Positions 56,480 through 64,000 of a stretch of 64,000 bases of DNA are shown one piece after another. Numbering within the stretch: position 1 is the first letter of the stretch; the number at the start of each line of letters is the position of its first letter. Made by a program: the position numbers and the translations under genes. The stretch spans positions 23,764,365 through 23,828,364 of the forward strand of contig JACDQD010000007.1 in assembly GCA_019843655.1 (NCBI GenBank), read 5' to 3'. Source of the DNA: Lethocerus indicus. Lineage: Eukaryota > Arthropoda > Insecta > Hemiptera > Belostomatidae. The notes under the pieces are model-generated. The model was not told the DNA's origin. It saw only the letters and a list, made by a program, of their open reading frames with translations, and searched no databases.

Positions 56480-59290
56480 TTAGGTCGGGGCCCTCCTCCT
56501 TCTGGTAATAGTTTTCCTTGGCCATTGCGGTTTTTGGGGTAGCCGACTGGATGATGCCAGTGGGTTTGGGTGTGTTTTTAGTTTTTCGGAATGTCTGTCT
56601 GTTATTTTGTTTATGATGTCTGTCAGTGTAGGGATACCCGCGGTTGTATGTATGTCGTCGTTTCGTGTTCTGGGGGGTGCGTCTAGTGCAATGCGTAGGC
56701 ATTTGTTTTGTGTTATTTGTAGTGTTTTGATGTGGGTCTTTGCTGCTAGGCGCCATACGGGGCACGCGTAAAGTAGGGTGGGTCGTATAATTGTTTTGTA
56801 TACGGTGAGTTTGGACCTCTCGCTGAGCATCTGGGATTTGAAAAGGCTGTAGAGCCTTCCTAGTTTTACTTTGGCTTGCCGGTTTGCAGCCTGTATGTGG
56901 GTTGACCATAATAGTTTATGGTCCAGATGTAGTCCGAGGTACTTCACCGATTTACTGAGGGGTATTGTTGTGTTTTTGATTTTGAGTGTTTTCGGGTTTG
57001 TGTTCTTGCGAAGTCTGGGGTTAGTGAAAAGGATCGCTTCGGTTTTATCCGCGTTGATCTTAATTTTCCATCGGTCCAGTTTCGCGATAAGTTGTTGGAC
57101 CGCGTTGCCTAGTCTGTTGAGGAGTTTTTTCGGGGAGGGGCTAGAGGTATAGAGGGCCAAATCGTCCGCGAAAGCGGCCAGTTTGATCCCTTTTGGTAGC
57201 TGTGTGATGAGGTCCGAGGTATACACGTTAAATAGTGTGGGAGAGAGGACGGAGCCCTGCGGGACACCGGCCGGTATCCTGGAGGGGGAGGAGGTCGAGT
57301 CGTTTATTTTGACTCGGATGTGTCTGTCTGTGAGGAAGGAGTGTACGAGTTTGCACATCGGGTTTGATATTCCGGCCTGTAGCATTTTAAACACGAGTCC
57401 GTCTGTCCAGACGGAATCGAAGGCTTTCTCACTGTCTAGTAATACTAGAGCGGTAGGGTGGCCTTTGTTAATTTGGTCCGTAATGTCAGTGACAACTCTA
57501 GTTAGCTGGTCGACTGTCGAGTGCGTTTTGACAAACCCGAATTGAGTGTCAGGGATTATTTTGAGGTCCTCTATTTCGGTTTGCAGGCGGGAGAGGATTA
57601 TTTTTTCCGTGATTTTGGATAGCGTGGAGAGGAGGCTGATGGGTCTGTAGCTTGAACAAAGGGAAGGGGGTTTGTTGGGTTTCGCTATCGGGACAATGAG
57701 CGCTGTTTTCCAGGTAGTCGGGAAATATGTTTGACGGAGTACCGAGTTTATAATGTTTGTTAGAAGAACTACGGCTTTTCTGGGAAGGTTCTTTATTAAA
57801 CTATTGGTCAGGTAGTCTAATCCGGGTGTTTTGCGAGCGCGGAGAGTGTCTATTATTTGTCGTAGTTCCTTGGGTGAGGTGTGTTTTATGTTATGTGTGT
57901 TGTTTATGGTAGGGTATGAGGGGGTTTTATTACCTAAGGGGGAGGGCTCCGAGGGGTCCGCTTTCGTGATTAGAGTCGCCAGGTCGGTTGGTCGTCCTTT
58001 CTTCCTTCCGCGGGTTGGTGTTTTCCTGCGTCTATCGCAGGTAGTCCCTATTGTCCTCCGTACATGGGCTTCCACTCTTTCCACGTGCGATCGGTTCCCT
58101 CTGGTGACGGCTTGCGTGTGTACCTGGGCGAAGTAGTTCCGCAGGTGTTCCGATTTTTCCTTGTCTTCAATAATCTTGACCCCCTTTCCGTTGGTCAGCG
58201 TGGGCACGGAGTTTCCTGACTTCTTTGTTAGGGAGCGAATTAACTTCCAGAGGCTTCCGTCATTGAAGCTAGCTTTTTGTATTCTTTCTTCCCATCTGGT
58301 TTTTCTCCAGTCTAGGATTTTTAGCTTAATTAGCTTTTCAAGTCTGTTGGCCTCTGTTTTGTCCTCTCGCTCCCTGTATGTTTGCCACCTTCTCTTGAGT
58401 CGGTTTTTCTTGGCTATCAGGTCCTTCAGTTCTGCCGGTAGCTGGGGGGGTTTGATTATGGATGTTTTCATCGGAATCGCCGCTTCTGCCGAGGCCTTGA
58501 TATTTGCCGTCAGAGCTTCTATCGCGGATTCTATTTCATCTCCGCAGGATAGGGGGGGTTTCGCGCTGGTTATGCTGTCGTTTAGACTGGATCTGTATAG
58601 TTTCCAGTCTGCCAGGTGGTATTGCGGGGACGGTTCCTCTGCTCGTATTTCCGGTCCGTGTTGTACTCGGAAATACACCGGTAGGTGGTCCGATGAACCT
58701 ACGTTTAGGACGCGGGTTCTGGCAATTTTCTGGCGTCTATTGGTCAGCACAATGTCCAGGGTGGAAGGGGTGTTTCCGTTGTCGGGGAAGTGTGTGTGTT
58801 GGGGAGGTGCTACGACGTTTACAGATTTTTCTTCCTCTACGAGTTTGTAGAGTACTGTACCCGCCGCATTTTTCCTCACGCAGTTCCAGTGCGTATGTTT
58901 CGCGTTAAAGTCACCAGCAACTATCGTCGTCTGTGGGCATTTTAACATGTGTCCGAGGACAGGGCAGTCCAGTTTAGTGTTCGGTGGCTTGTACACCGTC
59001 ACAAAGTTTATTGGTCTGCTCTGTCCCTTCACTTGCACTCCTACCATTTCCATCTCCGTGTCCGGGACCGGTATCTGATGATGGCGGATCTTGTTTTTTA
59101 CTATTAAAGCGACTCCGCCTCCGGTGGTGATTCGATCATTCCTGTATATAGAGTATCCTGATATATACGGTCGATCTTTTTCTCGGAGATGTGTTTCGGT
59201 GATGAGCGCTATGTCCACTCGGTTGTCGACGATAATTTGTGTGACTTCGGCGATGTGACGCGAGAGTCCTCTCGTGTTGTAGAGTAACAC
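56480..59290 (-). CDS. Retrotransposon ORF2: APE endonuclease and reverse transcriptase
   Basis: This 936-codon frame cuts the target and copies the element RNA at the nick. Residues 1 to about 215 are an APE-type endonuclease: Asn in LLYNTRGL (residue 5), Glu in ALITETHL, Asp127 in AGDFNAKH, and DIVLTNR and GSSDHLPVYF near the end. Residues about 480-750 are the reverse transcriptase: SSYRPISLLS, LLDSEKAFDSVW, AGVPQGSVLSP and the catalytic FADD at 707-710. The C-terminal about 190 residues include the CPVW motif and NKCLRIALDAP, typical of the Jockey clade. No key residue is missing. The codon at 59290 is GTG; an in-frame TAA lies about ten codons upstream and there is no ATG before the catalytic Asn, so initiation must be non-AUG or coupled to ORF1, which ends 15 bp upstream. 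Confidence 0.95.
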   Translation of the reverse strand: MLLYNTRGLSRHIAEVTQIIVDNRVDIALITETHLREKDRPYISGYSIYRNDRITTGGGVALIVKNKIRHHQIPVPDTEMEMVGVQVKGQSRPINFVTVYKPPNTKLDCPVLGHMLKCPQTTIVAGDFNAKHTHWNCVRKNAAGTVLYKLVEEEKSVNVVAPPQHTHFPDNGNTPSTLDIVLTNRRQKIARTRVLNVGSSDHLPVYFRVQHGPEIRAEEPSPQYHLADWKLYRSSLNDSITSAKPPLSCGDEIESAIEALTANIKASAEAAIPMKTSIIKPPQLPAELKDLIAKKNRLKRRWQTYREREDKTEANRLEKLIKLKILDWRKTRWEERIQKASFNDGSLWKLIRSLTKKSGNSVPTLTNGKGVKIIEDKEKSEHLRNYFAQVHTQAVTRGNRSHVERVEAHVRRTIGTTCDRRRKTPTRGRKKGRPTDLATLITKADPSEPSPLGNKTPSYPTINNTHNIKHTSPKELRQIIDTLRARKTPGLDYLTNSLIKNLPRKAVVLLTNIINSVLRQTYFPTTWKTALIVPIAKPNKPPSLCSSYRPISLLSTLSKITEKIILSRLQTEIEDLKIIPDTQFGFVKTHSTVDQLTRVVTDITDQINKGHPTALVLLDSEKAFDSVWTDGLVFKMLQAGISNPMCKLVHSFLTDRHIRVKINDSTSSPSRIPAGVPQGSVLSPTLFNVYTSDLITQLPKGIKLAAFADDLALYTSSPSPKKLLNRLGNAVQQLIAKLDRWKIKINADKTEAILFTNPRLRKNTNPKTLKIKNTTIPLSKSVKYLGLHLDHKLLWSTHIQAANRQAKVKLGRLYSLFKSQMLSERSKLTVYKTIIRPTLLYACPVWRLAAKTHIKTLQITQNKCLRIALDAPPRTRNDDIHTTAGIPTLTDIINKITDRHSEKLKTHPNPLASSSRLPQKPQWPRKTITRRRRAPT

Positions 59291-59304
59291 GTTTAGTGGC
59301 AGAT

Positions 59305-60388
59305 TTACGCGGCGAGGATGGTGGCATAATTAAAGAGGACGGTTACTCGTCCCATGGGGTCGGGTGTGGCTTTTAGGTCCCTGACCATATCCTTCATAAT
59401 ATTTATCAACCCTATTAGGTTGAGCGACTTAATTTCTTGGCCCAGTTCTCTTAGCTCGGCCATGACGCTGACGGGGTCTTGGTGTTCGGTGTTGCTTGCG
59501 GCCGGTGGTCGCGGTGCACTTTCGCTTCTTGTCGGCGGTCGCGGGTTTTGGTTTCCGGCCGATGTAGCTTTGGCGTAGCTCAAACCAGGGACTACGGGCG
59601 CTGGCCTGGTTATTACTCGCTGTGCGGGTGGTTTTGGGGGGCTTTTTCGCCTCTTTTGCCGCTACGTAACGGCTGCGTGCCTCGCAAGTACGTAAACTAG
59701 CGACGTGGTCGCCGCCGCAGTTTGCGCATTTTGGGGTGTTTTTGAGCCGATCGCACTCTGTTGCCCGGTGGTTTCCGCCGCAACGAACACATTTTTGGTT
59801 TAGGCTGCAGTATCTACTGCTGTGCCCAAACATTTGGCAACGGAAGCACTGTGTGACGGCTTCCTGTTGTTCGTACTTCTCCACCCTAACTCGGTGGTAG
59901 TAAATTATTTTGTTCTTGAAGTCCTTTAATTGGACTTCATTTGTTGATATTAGTATGAATGTCGGCAGGGCCCTCTTTTTCCCGTCGCCGTCCGTCTTTG
60001 TCATCTGGATTACCTGGATTACACCAGGCATAGTTGTTTTTATATCCGACATGATGTCGGATACGGGGGCGGAAGCTGGGAGTCCATGGATCACCCATTT
60101 TTTCCTTCTTTCGCTTTTGAATGCGAAAGTGTGGTGGAGGAGTTTGTTTGCGACGAACAACTCCCTGAGTGCCGCGTGGTCTTCCTTTGTTTTCGGGTAG
60201 ACCTGTGTGGTCCTCCCCGCAGATTTTAGGATCACCTTATGTTTGGTGACCCTCTCGCAATTCTTGATGAAGGACTTAATGTCCGTGATAGCTCCACTTA
60301 CCACAATCGGTGGAACCTGCTCTTTCTTTGGTTCTTCGGTCTCCACCTCCTGGAGGACACTGAAAGGGTTGCTTGTGGAGATCTCCAT
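59305..60388 (-). CDS. Retrotransposon ORF1: zinc-knuckle RNA-binding protein, one frameshift
   Basis: The gag-like nucleic-acid-binding protein of the element. The first ATG is at 60388 (MEISTSNPFSVLQEVE); the frame is open further up but without ATG. A PRE_C2HC-like region (VIHGLPASAPVSDIMSDI onward) precedes three zinc knuckles: CFRCQMFGHSSRYC (CX2CX4HX4C), CVRCGGNHRATEC (CX2CX3HX4C) and CANCGGDHVASLRTC (CX2CX3HX6C). About 15 residues later, near 59640, copy 2 is two bases shorter than copy 1 in a run of A and C. This throws it into a frame that stops at 59429. The original frame continues at 59305-59583 with a helical C-terminus (ELRELGQEIKSLNLIGLINI) ending in TAA. Confidence 0.9.
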
Positions 60389-60597
60389 GTTCTCCTGGCA
60401 CTTCCTCTTCTTTGAGGGGGCCTCCACCCTCCCTGGATTTGCTGTAGTTCCTCTCTGCAGCCTGTAGGTTTAGGAGTACGTAGGCACTTCCGAAACACAA
60501 AACTGGCGTGGGTCCCGCGCACTCGTGGGTATTGTAGGTTACAATAGGTGAGCAGGTAGCCAAGAGGTGTTATCCCTTCGGCTTCTCGAGCTCGACT
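60389..60597 (-). promoter_or_regulatory. Retrotransposon 5' UTR / likely internal promoter region
   Basis: 209 bp between the 5' junction and the ORF1 ATG. The element begins CAGTCGAGCTCGAG in the sense direction, resembling the initiator-like CAGT start of many insect non-LTR elements that use an internal Pol II promoter. Because the element starts 17-18 nt inside a 5S gene, it lacks that gene's control region on its 5' side. The promoter role is inference. Confidence 0.45.
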
Positions 60598-60614
60598 GTG
60601 GTATGGCCGTTGGC
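60598..60614 (-). pseudogene. 5' stub of interrupted 5S copy 43
   Basis: Nucleotides 1-17 of the gene. After it only 274 bp of spacer remain before the array stops. Confidence 0.92.
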
Positions 60615-60888
60615 GGTGGAAAATGGACGCGACTCGCGGTTTGGACAGGATAGGCGATCGGTGAAAACTAGAGTAGAGGGGTGGGAAAGTTTTCAGGGAG
60701 ACGGGCGACCCTCGGACCCAGGTAGCCGCCGGCAATCCTCGTCCCGACCGGCGTCGCCCGCCCCTCTGTCCCACGGTCGGGTCGTAAACTGTTTACGAGT
60801 CGGGGGACGGGTCGACTGGGTATGATTTTTATAGGACGTCTAGTGCCTGTGGCTGTTGAACGACACCGGTGGCGATCCCCAGCCGCAC

Positions 60889-61733
60889 TCTAGGCGGGAT
60901 ACCCATCCACTCTAACCCATGGTTGGGCTTAATGTGCTACTTTTGATTAGCGTTGTGTGAATGGTGTGAAATGAGTTGTGAAAGGATGCGAAAATCGTTT
61001 ATAAATAACATTGAATCTATTACATATGAACGAATGTTGTGGAACTCAATATTTGTTATATATATGGCAGTATCTCTTGCCTTCGAACATGATTGTTTCA
61101 TCTAATGTACCGACAACAAAGATGGCCCCGTCAACTCCTGAAACAATAAATCATTTATGGAAACACTTTATTTATTTGAAAAGAAAAGGTTTTTATTTTA
61201 CTTAAGAATATTGTATCCACGTTACCTTTTATGGGCTTTAATATGAGAAAAGTTGTAGCTTTTAACTCACGACGTCAACACCGCTACTGAAGATTGCGAG
61301 TAGCTGAAACTGGTCTAGCAAAAGACCAAACCACCGAGAGGAGACAGAATACACTCGAAATCTACGTTATTTCCCTATTAATTACCAAGATGACAGGTAC
61401 GTACTAGCGACAATATATATTGAACACAAACATTATTTACAATGAATCTGAAAGGAAAGGTCTTCAGTTTATGAGTATTTCTCAGTAATTAATGATTCAT
61501 CGAGGTGATGCGGGAAATCGGAATGTATCAAAGCTGTTAGGCGGCCTGATGGAACCCAACTTCTCAATTCTGTATGTCTAGTCAGGTTTTAGAACTAAAC
61601 TTTAAAGCGTAGGAAAAAATTCAGTTGAAAATGTTTAAAAATTGTTATGTCCGAGTTGAGGACAGGACATGTCTGCAAAATAACGTTCAAATTTTATCGC
61701 TCTCCGATAGAAAAAATAAATATCTCTGCCCAC
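60889..61733. other. Unique sequence between the 5S array and DIP2 exons
   Basis: Moderately AT-rich. The + strand ORF 61011-61205 has no motif. I looked on the - strand for the C-terminal DIP2 exons expected here and saw none. Confidence 0.6.
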
Positions 61734-63557
61734 CTGGAGATTGTTTGTGCAGTATGTCCGGGTCTGGTGCAGAGGGGTGGGAGAGTTTGAAGTCGTAGAT
61801 AAAGCCCAAATAACCTGTACGGGCGTAAAATTCATCACTCTTCCCGCCGGCCAGCTGAGCGTTGAATTGGTCATCGAGTCTTTTGGTCTTCGACAAATAG
61901 CCAGAAGCGTTGTGCGATGACTGGACCCAGATCTGAAAAGAAAATTCTAAGCTGTACGCCATCACCAGTAGCATTCTGTCACCCCAACAGTGAGGGACTG
62001 AGGTGTGTACGAAGTCTGATGAAGCATTCCGTCGTAGCACTAGGAAACTACCTCAATCCACCTTGGTGGTAAATTCTCACCTCCGAGTGTCTCGCGACCT
62101 AACATATATTGTTAGTGGGGCCACGACGGAGACGATCTTCGGAGCAAAGCCACCTAGTGGACTCTGAGGCGTTTACCCTATTTCCTTTGAACCGTAGAAA
62201 GGGGCATAGTGCAGTGTATGCTCGAATGTTGGGAGAGTTTGAGAGAGGGAGGAGAGGGGGAGGGAGAGGGAGTGAGAGGGGGTGAGAGAGGGAGAGGGAG
62301 TGGAATTGGGCAGATATCACGGTTAGCCCCCGCCATTGCTAATAATACATTTTATGGTCAGGAACTAAAAAAATGGTTCAGAGAAAAAATTCCTTAGATC
62401 GCGCAAGTTTGTGGTATTGTTTTAAAAATGCTTAAGCAATTAAATATTTTTGAAATTATAACAATTATGGAAATCAAACCTATTACCCAATTAAAGGACG
62501 TTATGCAATAACCACGCGTATGTGCAAACGCGTTACCGATATTTAATTCGCAATTTAGAGATTAAATTATATTAAGAAATAGCTCACTTCTCCGAGGTGA
62601 GAATCTGAACACTGTTCTTTCGTCTCGGGGTTGACTATGATAACTTTGACTCCCGGCAGAACTTTCCCGGATTCCAGGAGACATTCTGCATGCTCGGAAC
62701 TTTTTTCAACCAGCCGAACTTTGTCATTTCTAAGAGCTTGCCTGTCGGCATAAATTTGCAGTGGCTCCGGGCTGGACGAATTCTGTAAACAGAAATAATT
62801 TCGATATTATACATAATTTCCAAGTCAAATTCGACTATTTTTAACCATCTTTATGGATACGCATAGTTTAGCATGTGATAAAAGCGGGTTCTAATTATGG
62901 ACTATTTTGGATAAAATTAACTAAGAAATGCAAGAAGGAATTTGGCACGATACAAAATTCTATGAAAACAAGGTTTCTCAGTTTTTCTCATCATTTTACA
63001 GCACTTCCTCTTCTGCATTCGTCTTGTGTTGCCCAGGATTCCTCAATATTTCCACCATTTCGTATAGTTTACTTGTCTTTGCCAGCGTTTGCCAAATTCT
63101 TCTAGACTTTTTCCATGGTTCCTTATCCTTTCCCTTTTTTAAAAAATTATTTCTGAGCGTTTCGCGGTGTTGCCCAGCCTTTCTCATCGATTCATAACGT
63201 TTACCTTGGTTTCTTATAGTATTTCTAGGCTTTGTACCGATCCCACTCGGTTACCAGAGTTATTCAGTTTTTTCCCAGGGTTGTTTAGCATTGGGGTTTT
63301 TCCAGTCAGTTCTTTATTGGACTCGGTACCTACCTGTAGGCAGATGGCGACGTTGACTCTGCAGCCGAAACTTGTGGATAGGGCACGGGGACTGAGCCCA
63401 AGCTGCGAGAAAAGATTAGTGAAGCTCGAAATCAATTTCAGGTTAGGCCTGTCCTCGCCTATTACCACACAGGCCCTAACACAGGTCAACGAGACGCCCC
63501 GCCCCTTCAGAACGCCTATTGACGGCCTCAGCAGGTCGGTGCAGCACTTCATCACCT
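61734..63557 (-). CDS. DIP2: DIP2 (disco-interacting protein 2), three internal exons
   Basis: DIP2 is a large conserved protein with two adenylate-forming (AMP-binding, fatty-acyl-AMP-ligase-like) domains after a DMAP-binding region. Exons in transcript order: 63557-63334, 62782-62588, 61932-61734, with acceptors TTCTTAG, TTTACAG, TTTTCAG and donors GTAGGT, GTGAGC, GTGGGC; phases agree. They encode about 205 codons of the second adenylate-forming domain: EVMKCCTDLLRP, GVSLTCVRACVV, LGLSPRALSTSFGCRVNVAI, GKVLPGVKVIIVNPET, DSHLGEIWVQSSHNASGYL and YARTGYLGF, the last being the A8-like core motif. These blocks are diagnostic for DIP2. The 5' exons lie beyond the right end. The C-terminal exons are not in the window, although about 840 bp of unique sequence separates the last exon from the 5S array. 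Confidence 0.93.
61933..62587 (-). other. DIP2 intron with GA-rich repeat
   Basis: Contains a purine-rich GAGAGGGA repeat at about 62228-62306 and a short palindrome CTAACATATATTGTTAG near 62099-62115. No exon was seen. Confidence 0.7.
62228..62306. repeat. GA-rich simple repeat
   Basis: Almost pure purine on the + strand (GAGAG, GGAGAGGGGGAGG, GTGAGAGGG). Confidence 0.9.
62783..63333 (-). other. DIP2 intron
   Basis: Lies between the exon ending NVAICLQ and the exon starting NSSSPEP. AT-rich; no other feature seen. Confidence 0.75.
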
Positions 63558-64000
63558 CTAAGAAAATAGGCATTACAGAAAGAACATCGTCAGTAGGGAA
63601 ACCATTACAAGATTTCAACCGGCGTCTCAACATTCTCTTAATAATTACAGATTTATTAATTGCGTAAAAACTAGTCAAAAGGTGGTATACCGTACGAACA
63701 GAAGGTGTCTCTCACTGCGTGCATATTGATTACTGTCAGCCATAGTTCTGGGTTTATTAAGAGTTCGGACGGTGGAATCAGAATTGAATGGTGGCCAGTG
63801 TAGACACTAAAATGTAATTGAGGTAATTTAGCAGAAACGTATTAAAAGAGGTGACCTTGATTTAAAATTAAAGCTGGACAGAGAAATCCAATTGGATTGG
63901 AAATATCAACAACTCCAATATTCTTGAGAGGTTTGTGAAAAAAATTCAATATTTTTGTTTCCTTTTGTCTTCTACTTGTTCCGTGTTTATGAGTTGAGTT
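63558..64000. other. DIP2 intron, upstream side, to window end
   Basis: AT-rich, with no exon in the expected phase. The next DIP2 exon upstream lies outside the window. Confidence 0.6.

Larger units (their letters stand above)
56017..60597 (-). mobile_element. 5S-inserted Jockey-type non-LTR retrotransposon, copy 2 (near-intact)
   Basis: This 4.58-kb element is in 5S orientation, with an 11-bp target duplication GTGGTATGGCC (56006-56016 and 60598-60608), i.e. 5S nucleotides 7-17. Sense order: 5' UTR 60597-60389, ORF1 60388-59305 (one frameshift), ORF2 59290-56480 (intact), 3' UTR 56479-56017. No long terminal repeats and no integrase; endonuclease plus reverse transcriptase imply target-primed reverse transcription. 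The ORF1 type (zinc knuckles after a PRE_C2HC-like region) and the ORF2 C-terminus (ACPVW, LQITQNKCLRIALDAPPRTRN) point to the Jockey clade. There is no RNase H domain. Confidence 0.96.
30722..60888 (-). repeat. Tandem 5S rRNA gene array, interrupted by two retrotransposons
   Basis: Head-to-tail units of usually 481-488 bp, each a 118-nt 5S gene on the - strand plus a spacer of about 366 bp. Units run from 30722 to 46606, 51164 to 56016 and 60598 to 60888; the rest is retrotransposon. The left border lies in spacer just before CGTAAACTGTTTACG. The right border breaks inside spacer after CCAGCCGCAC. The spacer carries a constant C/T variant (CGAC[C/T]GGCGTCGCC) that defines two unit types, both present in both blocks. 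Spacer open frames on either strand repeat with the unit and are not genes. Confidence 0.97.

Noticed and set aside
58161..58850. 229-codon + strand ORF opposite the retrotransposon
   Set aside because: It is the antisense shadow of the ORF2 endonuclease and linker; its translation has no motif, while the opposite strand has all catalytic ones.
56017..60597. R1/R2-type 28S element or LTR element
   Set aside because: The flanks are 5S, not 28S; there are no terminal repeats, protease or integrase; and an APE endonuclease precedes the reverse transcriptase.
61011..61205. 64-codon + strand ORF between the array and DIP2
   Set aside because: Short, AT-rich, no motif, no supporting start context.

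Overview
The window reads as arthropod, most likely insect, nuclear DNA. It is AT-rich, with spliced genes carrying GT-AG introns, a mariner remnant, a tandem 5S rRNA gene array and a Jockey-type non-LTR retrotransposon. The 5S sequence is of insect type. I cannot name the species.

Layout: (1) 906-22396, + strand: the 3' 31 exons of a large cadherin of the cadherin-23/Cad87A type. It has fourteen EC repeats (the first cut by my first exon), a membrane-adjacent domain, one transmembrane helix and a short tail ending in a PDZ ligand (TEL). All 31 exons join in frame into 1,843 codons plus stop; the 5' end lies outside the window. (2) 25377-27794, +: a probable small three-exon gene with an Arg-rich N-terminus and one membrane segment, beside a GCGCATGCGC motif. 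(3) 29344-30220: an internally deleted mariner with 29-bp terminal inverted repeats and TA target duplications. (4) about 30722-60888: a 5S rRNA array on the - strand, unit about 484 bp, gene 118 nt, with about 33 gene copies, then ten more. (5) Inside the array, two 4.6-kb copies of one non-LTR retrotransposon (46607-51163 and 56017-60597), both between 5S nucleotides 6 and 7 and in 5S orientation. (6) 61734-63557, -: three exons of DIP2 (disco-interacting protein 2); its last exons are absent from the window.

The most interesting system is the retrotransposon. It encodes an ORF1 with three zinc knuckles and an ORF2 with an APE endonuclease, a reverse transcriptase and a Jockey-type C-terminus, and it has inserted twice at the same phosphodiester in 5S genes with 11- and 12-bp target duplications. 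Site-specific members of this clade are uncommon. The right-hand copy has an intact ORF2 with no upstream AUG; the left-hand copy is broken by many one-base indels.

Caution: the array contains a 100-N gap, two identical 465-bp units just left of it, scrambled units and much homopolymer-length variation between about 35.8 and 46.5 kb. Part of that variation is probably assembly error rather than biology.
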